This document shows positions 16,271 through 24,612 of a DNA stretch of 31,586 bases, one piece after another. This DNA is from JAFHCF01 sp048497495 (GTDB lineage: Bacteria; Pseudomonadota; Alphaproteobacteria; Rhizobiales; Ancalomicrobiaceae), in the NCBI GenBank assembly GCA_048497495.1, contig JAFHCF010000039.1, positions 1 through 31,586 of the forward strand, written 5' to 3'. Positions within the stretch are counted from its first letter, which is position 1. Each line of letters begins with the position of its first letter. A program made the translations under genes and the position numbers. The notes below the pieces were generated by a model. It was not told the origin of the DNA and searched no databases. It was given only the letters and a program-made list of their open reading frames with translations.

Positions 16271-16540
16271 GTTCGACACCCTTCGTCGATGAGACGGCAG
16301 ATGCCGCCGGCGCGGACGCCGACGGCGAAATCGGCCGGGACACTAGGCCCCCAGCCCTCGCGGGGCAAGGGCAAGGGGAGAGCACTCGACGAGACGGCGG
16401 GCCGATTGCGCTTCGCTTCGGAGATCGTGCCCGGGTGGGCCTCCCCTACCCCCTCTCCACATTTCCCGACCGCGCCCGATGCAATCGCCGGCGCGGTGCC
16501 CTAGATTGAGGGTTCCCGTCGCCGACCGAAGAGACGCCCG

Positions 16541-17971
16541 ATGACCGATGCCTCCCACGATCTCCTCGCCTCCGCCGGCCTCGATCCGGAGGCGGCGCGT
16601 CGCATCGTGGCGGGCGCGGTGGAGGGGTCCGACGACGGCGAGCTCTATCTGGAATACCGCCAGTCGGAATCGCTGATGTTCGACAACGGCCGGCTCAAGT
16701 CGGCCTCCTTCGACACCACGCAGGGCTTCGGCCTGCGCGCCGTGACCGGCGAGGTCTCCGGCTTCGCCCATTCCGGCGAGATCTCCGAGGCCGCCTTGAA
16801 GCGCGCGGCGGACGCGGTCGCGGCGGTGCGCGGCGGGCGCTCCGGCACCTATGCGGCGGCGCCGGCGAGGACCAACACGCATCTCTACGGCGACGACAAC
16901 CCGATCGGCGCGCCGAGCTTCGACGAGAAGGTCCGGCTCCTCGCCGAGATCGACGCCTTCGCCCGGGCCCGCGATCCGCGCGTGCGCCAGGTCACCGCCT
17001 CGCTCGCCGCCACGTGGCAGATCGTCGAGATCCTGCGCCCCGACGGCAGCCGCGCTCGCGACGTGCGGCCGCTGGTCCGGGTCAACGTCTCGGTGGTCGC
17101 CGGCGAGGGCGACCGCCAGGAGAGCGGCAGTCACGGTTTCGGCGGACGCGAGGGCTTCGGCAAGTTCATCGCCGTCGACCGTTGGCAGTATGCGGTCGAC
17201 GAGGCGCTGAGGCAGGCGCTGGTCAATCTCGACGCGGTGCCGGCACCGGCCGGGACCTTCGACGTGGTGCTCGGCCCGGGCTGGCCGGCGGTGCTGCTGC
17301 ACGAGGCGATCGGCCACGGGCTCGAGGGCGACTTCAATCGCAAGAAGACCTCGGCCTTCGCCGGGCTGATGGGCGAGCGCGTGGCGGCGCCCGGCGTCAC
17401 CATCGTCGACGACGGCACGCTGCCGGATCTGCGCGGTTCGCTGAGCATCGACGACGAGGGCACGCCGACCTCCTGCACGACGCTGATCGAGGACGGCATC
17501 CTGGTCGGCTTCATGCAGGACCGCCAGAATGCCCGGCTGATGGGGGTGGAGCCCACCGGCAACGGACGGCGCCAATCCTTCTCCCACATGCCGCAGCCGC
17601 GGATGACCAACACCTACATGCGCGCCGGCTCGATGGATCCGGCCGAGATCCTCGCCTCGGTCGACGACGGCATCTACGCGGTCAATTTCGGCGGCGGGCA
17701 GGTCGACATCACCTCGGGCAAGTTCGTCTTCGAATGCACCGAGGCCTATCGGGTCGTGAAGGGCAAGGTGGTGGCTCCGGTCAAGGGCGCCATGCTGATC
17801 GGCAACGGGGCGGATGCCCTCACCCGGGTGAAGATGATCGGCAACGACCTGAGGTTGGACCCCGGTGTCGGCACCTGCGGCAAGGGCGGCCAGAGCGTTC
17901 CGGTCGGTGTCGGCCAGCCGACACTGCGGATCGACGGGCTGACCATCGGCGGGACCGAGGCGCGGCGCTGA
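16541..17971 (+). CDS. tldD: Metalloprotease TldD
   Basis: 476 residues. The catalytic HExxxH zinc motif is H254-E-A-I-G-H259 in LLHEAIGHGLEGD. The conserved C-terminal GTCGKGGQSVPVGVGQPTL supplies the cysteine zinc ligand of the family. TldD forms a heterodimer with TldE (PmbA), and in Escherichia coli the pair trims unfolded peptides, including the microcin B17 leader and CcdA. The partner pmbA is also in this window, at 27991-29334 on the other strand, but it is not co-transcribed. A CTAGAT at 16501-16506, 34 bp before the start, resembles an alphaproteobacterial -10 element, though no good -35 accompanies it. The gene diverges from thrC across 270 bp. Confidence 0.96.
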   Translation: MTDASHDLLASAGLDPEAARRIVAGAVEGSDDGELYLEYRQSESLMFDNGRLKSASFDTTQGFGLRAVTGEVSGFAHSGEISEAALKRAADAVAAVRGGRSGTYAAAPARTNTHLYGDDNPIGAPSFDEKVRLLAEIDAFARARDPRVRQVTASLAATWQIVEILRPDGSRARDVRPLVRVNVSVVAGEGDRQESGSHGFGGREGFGKFIAVDRWQYAVDEALRQALVNLDAVPAPAGTFDVVLGPGWPAVLLHEAIGHGLEGDFNRKKTSAFAGLMGERVAAPGVTIVDDGTLPDLRGSLSIDDEGTPTSCTTLIEDGILVGFMQDRQNARLMGVEPTGNGRRQSFSHMPQPRMTNTYMRAGSMDPAEILASVDDGIYAVNFGGGQVDITSGKFVFECTEAYRVVKGKVVAPVKGAMLIGNGADALTRVKMIGNDLRLDPGVGTCGKGGQSVPVGVGQPTLRIDGLTIGGTEARR

Positions 17972-18100
17972 GGCGGACACGCGGATGTGATCGCGAACAC
18001 CGGCCGGGCCGCCCCGTCGGCTGGAGACCGCTCGCGATTTCAGTAGCTTCGCCGTGAGACCGTCGTATAGAGAGCATATTCGAAGACCGAGGAGCCTCTC

Positions 18101-19450
18101 GTGGGGCCGACACTCGCCACCCGCCTTCCGATCGGCGCGGGCGAGATCGGTCCGACGCAAGTCCCCTCGCCTCGGATGGACCGCATGCCTCGATCGAACG
18201 ACGCCCCCACCCTCCCCGTCCGTAAGGCGCGGAAGTCCGCGATGCGGGTCGTCGCCGCCGGTGTCGCGGCCGGGGCGGCGGTCCTCTTCCTCGTCGTCGT
18301 CAGCGACGGCCTCGTCGTCGCTCAGACCGCTCAGCCCGGCGCGGCCTCGCAGCCGAGCCCGACGAAGCCACAGGCACAACCCAAGCCGGCGCTCGCCCGT
18401 CCGCCGGCGCCGGTCTCGATCACCACCGTGGCGGTCGAGGCGATGCCGGCGGTGCTCGACGTGGTCGGCACCGCCCAGGCGATCGCTTCGGTGCCGCTGA
18501 AGACCCGCGTCGACAGCCAGATCGAGGAAGTGGCGGTCGAGGAGGGCGAGCGGGTGGTGGCCGGCCAGATCCTGTTCCGGCTCGACGCCCGCGCGGTCAA
18601 GGCGCAGATCGCTCAGGCGCGCGCCGTGCTCGCCCGCGACGAGGCGCAACTGGCGCTGCTGCGTTCCGATCTCGAGCGCACCGAGCAACTGGTTCTGACC
18701 AAGACCAAGAGCAGCCGCGATCTGGAGTCGGCCAAGACGCTGGTCGCGGCGCAACTGGCGACGATCGAGGCGGATCGGGCGGCGCTGCAGAACCTCGAGG
18801 TCCAGGCGAGCTGGTACGAGATCCGTTCGCCGATCGAGGGACGGGTCGGCTCGATCCCGTTGAAGCCGGGCTCGGCGATCCGCGCCGCCGACTCGGCGCT
18901 GCTCGCCACCGTCAACCAGCTCGACCCGATCTACGTCGCCTTCTCGGTGCCGCAGTCGACGATCCCGGCGCTGCGCGAAGCGATGGCGGCGGGCGAGGTC
19001 CAGGTCTCGGTGCGCCAGCCGGGCAGCACCGGGACGTCCCTCACCGGCCACATCGCCTTCATCGAGAACATGCTCGACGCCGCCTCCGGCACGCTCGGGG
19101 TCAAGGCGACGATCGCCAACGGCGAGGAGAAGCTGCTGCCGGGCGAATATGTCCAGGTACGCGCCGTGCTCCGGACCGATCCGCGGGCCCTGGTGGTGCC
19201 GGAAGCTGCGGTGCAGCTCGGCCAGAACGGTCCCTTCGTCTATGTGGTGAAGGAGGGCGACACGGTGGAGGTGCGCCGCATCGGCATCGATCGCACCGTC
19301 GACGGACGCACCGTCGTCGCCGAGGGGCTCGCGGCGGGCGAGCGGGTGGTCACCGACGGTCAGTTGCGGCTGTTCCCCGGCGCCAGTGTGATTGCCGCCA
19401 AACCGGCCGCGAACGGCGCCAAGCCGCGACCGGCGAAATCGGGGTCGTGA
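18101..19450 (+). CDS. RND efflux periplasmic adaptor (membrane fusion protein)
   Basis: 449 residues. The start GTG 18101 has GAGGAG ideally placed 6 nt upstream. Later ATG codons at 18176 and 18185 lack ribosome sites. An N-terminal cytoplasmic tail of about 47 residues is followed by a membrane anchor (48-68) and a Pro/Gln/Ala-rich linker (75-103). Next come the biotinyl-lipoyl half-motifs (VDSQIEEVAVEEGERVVAGQ and IRSPIEGRVGSI) flanking an alpha-helical hairpin, then the beta-barrel and membrane-proximal domains. No lipobox is present, so it is anchored by the helix. It pairs with the RND pump 4 bp downstream. The substrate is unknown. Confidence 0.92.
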   Translation: MGPTLATRLPIGAGEIGPTQVPSPRMDRMPRSNDAPTLPVRKARKSAMRVVAAGVAAGAAVLFLVVVSDGLVVAQTAQPGAASQPSPTKPQAQPKPALARPPAPVSITTVAVEAMPAVLDVVGTAQAIASVPLKTRVDSQIEEVAVEEGERVVAGQILFRLDARAVKAQIAQARAVLARDEAQLALLRSDLERTEQLVLTKTKSSRDLESAKTLVAAQLATIEADRAALQNLEVQASWYEIRSPIEGRVGSIPLKPGSAIRAADSALLATVNQLDPIYVAFSVPQSTIPALREAMAAGEVQVSVRQPGSTGTSLTGHIAFIENMLDAASGTLGVKATIANGEEKLLPGEYVQVRAVLRTDPRALVVPEAAVQLGQNGPFVYVVKEGDTVEVRRIGIDRTVDGRTVVAEGLAAGERVVTDGQLRLFPGASVIAAKPAANGAKPRPAKSGS

Positions 19451-19454
19451 CACC

Positions 19455-22400
19455 ATGTCGTCGATGTCGTCGATCTCCGCCCCCTTCATCCGCCGGCCGG
19501 TCGCCACCATCCTGGTGATGGTCGCCTTCATCACCGCCGGTCTGTTCGCCTACAAGCAGTTGCCGGTCGCCGCCGTGCCGCGCGTCGACTATCCGACCAT
19601 CTCGGTGACCGCCAAGCTGCCGGGCGCCAGCCCCGAGACCATGGCGAGTTCGGTCGCCTCGGTGTTGGAGCGCCAGTTCTCCGGCATCGCCGGTCTGTCG
19701 TCGATGTCGTCGGTCTCCACCAACGGCTCGACCAACGTCACGCTGCAGTTCGATCTCGCCCGCTCGATCGACGGCGCCGCCCTCGACGTCCAGGCGGCGA
19801 TCGGCGCGGCGGCCCGGCAATTGCCGAGCGAGATGAGCGACTCGCCGAGCTTCCGTAAGGTCAATCCGGCCGACCAGCCGGTGTTGTTCGTGGCGCTGAA
19901 ATCCGACGTGATGCGGCTCTCCGACGTCAACGACTTCGCCGAGACCAACATCGCCCAACGCCTGTCGACGCTGCCCGGCGTCGCCCAGGTCAACGTCTAC
20001 GGCGCCCAGAAATACGCCGTCCGCATCAAGGCCGATCTCGACGCGCTGGCGGCGCGCGGCCTGACCGTCGACGATCTGCGCAACGCCATCACGTCCGCCA
20101 ACACCAATTCGCCGGTCGGCTCGCTGACCAGCCCGTCGCGCAACGTCACCCTGCAGGCGACCGGGCCGATCGATCGGGCGGCGGGCTACATGCCGCTGAT
20201 CGTCACCTATCAGAACGGCTCGCCGGTGCGCGTCCAGGACGTGGCCAAGGCCGTCGACAGCGTCGAGAACGACAAGGTCGCCGCCTGGCTCGACGGCACC
20301 CGCGCCATCATGCTGGCGATCCAGCGCCAGCCCGACGCCAACACCGTCGAGGTGGTCGACCGCATCCGCGCGACGCTGCCGATCATCACCGCCGACATGC
20401 CGCCGGCGATGGAAGTGCAGGTGATGAACGATCGCTCGATCTCGATCCGCCATTCGATCGAGGACGTCGAGATCACCCTGTTGATCGCCATGGCGCTGGT
20501 GATCGGCGTGATCTACCTGTTCCTGAAGTCGGCCAGGGCGACGATCATTCCGGCGCTCGCCCTGCCGGTGTCGCTGATCGGCACCTTCGCCGGCATGTAT
20601 CTCTTCGGCTTCAGCCTCGACAACATCTCGCTGCTCGCCCTGACGCTCGCCGTCGGTTTCGTCGTCGACGACGCCATCGTCATGCTCGAGAACATCATGC
20701 GCCACGTCGAGCTCGGCGAACCGCCGATGAAGGCGGCCTTCATCGGGGCGAAGGAGGTCGGCTTCACCATCGTGTCGATGACGATCTCCCTCGTCGCGGT
20801 GTTCATCCCGGTCCTGTTCATGGGCGGCGTCGTCGGGCGGATGTTCTTCGAGTTCGGCGTCACCATCACCCTGGCGATCCTGATCTCCGGCATCGTGTCG
20901 CTGACGCTGACGCCGATGCTGGCGTCGCGGATCATCGACGAGAACCACCTGCACAAGCGGCCGAACTTCGTCGTCCGCGGCTTCGACGTCCTCTTCGCGG
21001 CGGTGACGCGGTTCTATTCGTGGTCGCTCGATCTGGTGCTCAAGGCCAAGTGGCTGATGCTGCTGGTCCTCGCCGCCACCGTCGCCTGGACGCTGGTGCT
21101 CTACCGCGACACCCCCAAGGGATTCTTCCCCCAGGAAGACACCGGCATGCTGTCGGCCTCGACCCAGGGCGCCGACGACATCTCCTTCGCGGCGATGGCG
21201 ACGCGGCAGAGCGAAGTGGCGGCGATCGTCAGCGCCGACCCGGACGTGGTCAACGTCATGTCGACGGTGGGCGCCGGGTCTTCCTCCGCCAATCAGTCGA
21301 GCGGGCGGATGTTCATCACCTTGAAGCCGAAGAAGGACCGCACGTCGTCGTCCAACGACGTGATCCAGCGGCTTCGGCGGGCGACGGCGCGGGTGCCGGG
21401 GATCAACACGTTCTTCCAGAACGTCCAGAACATCAACATCGGCGCGACCTTCTCTCGCGCCCAGTGGCAGTACACGCTGCAATCCTCCGACTTCGACGAG
21501 TTGCGCACCTGGGCGCCGCGCCTCGAGGGCCGCATCCGCCAAGTACCGGGCATTCTCGACGTCTCCTCCGATCTGCAGATCCGTGGCCGCCAGGCCGTCG
21601 TCGACATCGATCGCGACCGCGCCTCCAAGCTCGGCCTGACCGTCGATCAGGTGCGCTCGCGGCTCTATTCGGCCTATGGCACGCGGGTGGTCTCGACCAT
21701 CTTCACCGACACGTCGAGCTACTCGGTGATCCTCGAGGCGGCCGACGCCTATACGTCCGGGCCGGATCAGTTGCGCCGCTTGACGATCAAGACGCCGTCG
21801 GGCGCCTCGGTGCCACTCGACGCCATCGCCACGGTGCGCGAGGCGCCGGCGCCGACGCTGGTCAACCACAAGGGCCAGCTCCCGGCGGTGACGATCTCCT
21901 TCAACCTCCAACCGGGCTTCGCGCTGAGCCAGGCGGTGGCGGCGATCAAGGCGGTCGAGGGCGAGATCGGCCTGCCGCAGACGGTCCTGACCGGGTTCTC
22001 CGGCACGGCGCAGATCTTCCAGGACGCGGTCGCCGGCCAGGGGCTCCTGGTGTTCGCCGCCGTGCTGGTGATCTACATCGTGCTGGGAATCCTCTACGAG
22101 AGTTTCGTCCACCCGATCACCATCCTTTCGGGCCTGCCGTCGGCGGGCATCGGCGCGTTGTTGACGCTCCAGCTCTTTGCGCTCGATCTCTCGGTGATCG
22201 CCATGATCGGCGTGGTGATGCTGATCGGCATCGTCAAGAAGAACGCCATCATGATCGTCGACTTCGCGGTGGAGCGACGGGCGAACGGCGCCTCGGCGAT
22301 CGAGGCGGTCCACGAGGCCTGCCTGCTGCGTTTCCGGCCGATCCTGATGACCTCGCTCGCCGCGATCCTCGGCACCCTGCCGATCGCCCTCGGCGTCGGC

Positions 22401-22595
22401 GCCGGGGCGGAGTTGCGCCAACCGCTCGGTCTCGCGGTGGTCGGCGGCCTGATCGTGTCGCAGATCCTCACCCTCTACATGACGCCGGTGGTCTATCTGC
22501 TGCTCGACCCCCTGACCCGGTCGCGGCGGCCCCACGCGGCCGACGACGAGGCCGCGACCATCGCCGCCCGCCCGCAGGGCCACGCGGCGGAGTGA
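19455..22595 (+). CDS. RND family multidrug efflux permease (MdtB/MdtC-like)
   Basis: 1046 residues, full length for the AcrB/HAE1 group, with twelve expected membrane helices and two large periplasmic loops. The N-terminus APFIRRPVATILVMVAFITAG and the helix-4 proton-relay pair D405-D406 in LAVGFVVDDAIVMLENIMRH are diagnostic. GFFPQEDTGML opens the second periplasmic half. The second helix bundle includes VMLIGIVKKNAIMIVDFA. The sequence flavour is closer to MdtB/MdtC pumps than to AcrB, but the substrate cannot be predicted. The first codons contain ATGTCGTCG twice in tandem, so ATG 19464 is an alternative start. No TolC-type gene or regulator is adjacent, so the pump probably uses an outer-membrane channel encoded elsewhere. 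Confidence 0.95.
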   Translation: MSSMSSISAPFIRRPVATILVMVAFITAGLFAYKQLPVAAVPRVDYPTISVTAKLPGASPETMASSVASVLERQFSGIAGLSSMSSVSTNGSTNVTLQFDLARSIDGAALDVQAAIGAAARQLPSEMSDSPSFRKVNPADQPVLFVALKSDVMRLSDVNDFAETNIAQRLSTLPGVAQVNVYGAQKYAVRIKADLDALAARGLTVDDLRNAITSANTNSPVGSLTSPSRNVTLQATGPIDRAAGYMPLIVTYQNGSPVRVQDVAKAVDSVENDKVAAWLDGTRAIMLAIQRQPDANTVEVVDRIRATLPIITADMPPAMEVQVMNDRSISIRHSIEDVEITLLIAMALVIGVIYLFLKSARATIIPALALPVSLIGTFAGMYLFGFSLDNISLLALTLAVGFVVDDAIVMLENIMRHVELGEPPMKAAFIGAKEVGFTIVSMTISLVAVFIPVLFMGGVVGRMFFEFGVTITLAILISGIVSLTLTPMLASRIIDENHLHKRPNFVVRGFDVLFAAVTRFYSWSLDLVLKAKWLMLLVLAATVAWTLVLYRDTPKGFFPQEDTGMLSASTQGADDISFAAMATRQSEVAAIVSADPDVVNVMSTVGAGSSSANQSSGRMFITLKPKKDRTSSSNDVIQRLRRATARVPGINTFFQNVQNINIGATFSRAQWQYTLQSSDFDELRTWAPRLEGRIRQVPGILDVSSDLQIRGRQAVVDIDRDRASKLGLTVDQVRSRLYSAYGTRVVSTIFTDTSSYSVILEAADAYTSGPDQLRRLTIKTPSGASVPLDAIATVREAPAPTLVNHKGQLPAVTISFNLQPGFALSQAVAAIKAVEGEIGLPQTVLTGFSGTAQIFQDAVAGQGLLVFAAVLVIYIVLGILYESFVHPITILSGLPSAGIGALLTLQLFALDLSVIAMIGVVMLIGIVKKNAIMIVDFAVERRANGASAIEAVHEACLLRFRPILMTSLAAILGTLPIALGVGAGAELRQPLGLAVVGGLIVSQILTLYMTPVVYLLLDPLTRSRRPHAADDEAATIAARPQGHAAE

Positions 22596-22903
22596 GCGCC
22601 GGCGGAGGGCGCGCGAGAACGGCGTCGGCGCGAAGTGATTCGCGTCGGGACCGCACGTTCTGCGTGCAATCCCTCTCGTGAAGAATCGTCCCGCGTGCCG
22701 CAGCCGCCGACGAGGCGCGCGGAGCGGCGAATACGGCGTGCGCCGGGCGTCGAGATCGTGTCATTCGTGCAACGGTCGAGCAAATTGACACCCCCTCACC
22801 CCTACTTCGGAGCCCTGTGGGAATCCTGTGGATGACGAAGGGATTCCCTCGCGGAGGCGACGTGCTACCTTTGATTCGCAACTGATTCCCAGGGGGATTA
22901 CTC
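22596..22903. other. Intergenic region upstream of the small lipoprotein gene
   Basis: 308 bp. The first part has only an imperfect hairpin (CGCGTCGGGAC at 22641-22651 facing GTCCCGCG at 22688-22695) that might end the efflux operon. A TTGACA hexamer lies at 22785-22790, but no matching -10 was found at 16-18 bp. The second part carries the GATTCCC-type motifs described separately and the AGGGGGA ribosome site at 22891-22897. Confidence 0.5.
22819..22890. promoter_or_regulatory. Three GATTCCC-type motifs upstream of the lipoprotein gene
   Basis: GGGAATC at 22819-22825 is the reverse complement of GATTCCC, which occurs at 22842-22848 and again at 22884-22890. The first two form an inverted pair with 8-bp arms (GGGAATCC and GGATTCCC) separated by 14 bp, so the half-sites are about two helical turns apart. 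The third lies 42 bp further on, next to the ribosome site. The pattern could be a set of operator half-sites or a leader hairpin. I recognise no regulator. Confidence 0.35.
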
Positions 22904-23011
22904 ATGAAGCTCGCTCGTATCGTCGTTCTCGCTCTCGTCGCCACCGCCGGCCTCTCGATCGCCGGCTGCGCCAAGGCTCCGGCCCCGGCTCCGGCCTACG
23001 TCAAGGGCTGA
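22904..23011 (+). CDS. Very small lipoprotein (35 residues)
   Basis: A 35-residue precursor. It has a positively charged start (MKLAR), a hydrophobic core (IVVLALVATAGL), and a lipobox S-I-A-G-C with the acylated cysteine at position 22. The mature tail is only 14 residues: C-A-K followed by Ala-Pro repeats and Y-V-K-G. The ribosome site AGGGGGA ends 6 nt before ATG 22904, among the best in the window, and a perfect 17-bp hairpin follows, so the unit looks like an independently transcribed gene. The tail lacks aspartate at +2, so outer-membrane sorting is likely if Lol rules apply. I do not recognise a named family. Small Pro-rich lipoproteins are easily missed by gene callers. Confidence 0.8.
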   Translation: MKLARIVVLALVATAGLSIAGCAKAPAPAPAYVKG

Positions 23012-23063
23012 TCGCGACGCGGCAGGCGCTCTCGACGAGAGCGCGACGCGACGACCAAAGTTC

Positions 23064-23101
23064 GAGAAACGGCGCCGATGGCCTCATCGGCGCCGTTTCT
23101 C
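23064..23101 (+). terminator. Strong hairpin terminator after the small lipoprotein gene
   Basis: A perfect 17-bp stem, GAGAAACGGCGCCGATG facing its reverse complement, closes around the 4-nt loop GCCT, 52 bp beyond the lipoprotein stop. The 3' arm ends in TTTCTC rather than a long T-run. It is the strongest simple hairpin I found in the window and probably ends the lipoprotein message, protecting the DUF2093 gene from read-through. Confidence 0.75.
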
Positions 23102-23220
23102 TCGGATCGCGTCTCTTCGTCCGCCGGCGGATTTCGCCGCGCCGGCCAAAAAACATGGAATCGCCGTCATCGGACGGATACACTGGTACTTCCGACCCTC
23201 TCGAGAGATCCGTCGCCCAG

Positions 23221-23442
23221 ATGAACCGCCACGAAAGGCCGCGCCGCAGCGGCGAAGCCCATATCCACTACCTCGACGGGGATTTCCAGATCCTCACCAA
23301 TGGCAGCCACGTGGTGTGCGCGGTCACCGGGCTGTCGATCCCGCTCGACGAGTTGAGGTATTGGAACGTCGAGCGCCAGGAGCCCTATACCGACGCCAAG
23401 GCGTCGCTGCAGCGGCATCTGCAACTGACCGCCGAGAGCTGA
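23221..23442 (+). CDS. DUF2093 domain-containing protein
   Basis: 73 residues. The family pattern is clear: RRSGEAHIHYLDGDFQIL, then a short VVCAVTG stretch, then IPLDELRYWNVERQEPY, followed by a Gln/Leu-rich tail. This small cytoplasmic protein is conserved in Alphaproteobacteria, has no known function, and is frequently found beside lpxK, as here (convergent, 138 bp apart). ATG 23221 was chosen to match the family start (MNRHERPRRSGEA). An in-frame ATG at 23155 would add 22 residues. Neither start has a strong ribosome site. The single Cys and the conserved DELRYW segment are the notable features. Confidence 0.85.
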   Translation: MNRHERPRRSGEAHIHYLDGDFQILTNGSHVVCAVTGLSIPLDELRYWNVERQEPYTDAKASLQRHLQLTAES

Positions 23443-23447
23443 GACCA

Positions 23448-23477
23448 ACGGTCGCGGATGCCGACGCATCCGACCGT
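23448..23477 (+). terminator. Hairpin after the DUF2093 gene
   Basis: ACGGTC-GC-GGATGC pairs with GCATCC-GACCGT, a 12-bp stem with a 2-nt bulge around a 4-nt loop, starting 5 bp after the DUF2093 stop. There is no T-run. It lies in the convergent gap before the lpxK stop and could serve both directions. Confidence 0.5.
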
Positions 23478-23580
23478 CGAAGACACCCCCTCCCCGACTT
23501 CATCGCCCCCGGCGAGAACCGACACGGCACCCCGACGGCGCGGTGCTCGCGGCGCCATGCGGCGATCACCGACGCACCGC

Positions 23581-24612
23581 TCAGGGGCGCGCCCGGCGTC
23601 TGAGGCCGGCGAGCAACGCCAGCACCGCCGCCTCGTCGGCGAAGACCAGTTCGACCGCCGCGACCCGGCTGGTGACGGCGAGGCGCATCCGCATCGGCGA
23701 CGTGGCGCCGGCGAGGCGCGCCGCGTCCTTCTCGGTGGTGACCAGTTCGAGGCCTTCGGCGGCGGCGCGGGCGAGAAGCGCCTCGGCGTCGGTCTCGCTC
23801 AGGGGTTGGTGATCGGCGAAGGCGACGAGATCGACCACTTGCGCCCCGGCCGTGGCCAGGGTCGCGGCGAATTTCGACGGGCGACCGATCCCGGCATAGG
23901 CGAGGAGGCGGCGGCCGGCGAGACGGTCCGGCTCCTGCAACACCAATCGGGCTTCGAGCACCGGCAGGCGCCGACGGGCGGCCTCGGCGCGGAGCACCGC
24001 CAGCCCGGGCGCATCGGCTTCCCCGCTGTCGACCACCACGAGGGCCGAAGCCCGGTCCATCTGGACGTCGAGGGGGGCGCGCAGAGGGCCGGCGGGCATC
24101 ACCCGCCCGTTGCCGATCCCCTGGCCGCGATCGACCACCACCAGCGACAGATCCTTGCCCAGACTCGGGTTCTGGAAGCCGTCGTCGAGGATGACGAGAT
24201 CGGCGCCCGCCGCCGGCAGGAGCGCCAAGGCGGCGGCGCGGTCGCGGGCGACGATGGTCGGAGCGAGGCGGGCATGGAGCAGCGGTTCGTCGCCGACGTC
24301 GGCGGCGTCGTGCCGGGTCGGATCGACGCGCACCGGACCGGCGAGCCGTCCGCCCCAGCCGCGGGTCACCACCGCGGGCGCGAAACCGGCGCGGCGGGCG
24401 AGGCCCACCAGAGCGGCGACCGTCGGGGTCTTGCCGGCGCCGCCGGCGGTGAAGTTGCCGACGGCGATCACCGGCATCGGCGCGAAGGTGCGCGGCGGCC
24501 GCGCCATGTTCCAGGCGGCGACCCGGCCCCAGACCCAGCCGACCGGCGCCAGCAGAACCGAAGGCCAGCCGCCGGCGTCCCAGAAGGCGGGTGGGCGCGG
24601 TGGTCTCGCCAT
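23581..24612 (-). CDS. lpxK: Tetraacyldisaccharide 4'-kinase
   Basis: 343 residues. The kinase phosphorylates the 4' position of the lipid A disaccharide precursor at the inner membrane. A membrane-associating N-terminus (about 16-36) is followed by the P-loop in VGNFTAGGAGKTPT, then VVTRGWGG, GDEPLLHARL and LVILDDGFQNPSL, all standard LpxK segments. The start ATG 24612 overlaps the waaA stop by one base (TGATG), and a GTG lies one codon earlier. With waaA and the DUF374 gene upstream it forms a lipid A/Kdo gene set. It is the last gene of the minus-strand cluster and converges on the DUF2093 gene. Confidence 0.95.
   Translation of the reverse strand: MARPPRPPAFWDAGGWPSVLLAPVGWVWGRVAAWNMARPPRTFAPMPVIAVGNFTAGGAGKTPTVAALVGLARRAGFAPAVVTRGWGGRLAGPVRVDPTRHDAADVGDEPLLHARLAPTIVARDRAAALALLPAAGADLVILDDGFQNPSLGKDLSLVVVDRGQGIGNGRVMPAGPLRAPLDVQMDRASALVVVDSGEADAPGLAVLRAEAARRRLPVLEARLVLQEPDRLAGRRLLAYAGIGRPSKFAATLATAGAQVVDLVAFADHQPLSETDAEALLARAAAEGLELVTTEKDAARLAGATSPMRMRLAVTSRVAAVELVFADEAAVLALLAGLRRRARP

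Noticed and set aside
16343..22583. Very long antisense open frames opposite tldD and the efflux genes (about 1060-1080 codons each)
   Set aside because: They are mirror frames of real genes in high-GC DNA. Their translations are Arg/His/Asp/Gly-rich without domains, while the plus-strand frames carry complete family motifs.
22785..22790. TTGACA as a -35 element for the lipoprotein gene
   Set aside because: No acceptable -10 hexamer at 16-18 bp spacing, so a promoter was not called.
22813..22833. CTGTGGAT-like sequences that resemble DnaA boxes
   Set aside because: Only partial matches, no AT-rich unwinding region and no replication genes nearby, so not an origin.
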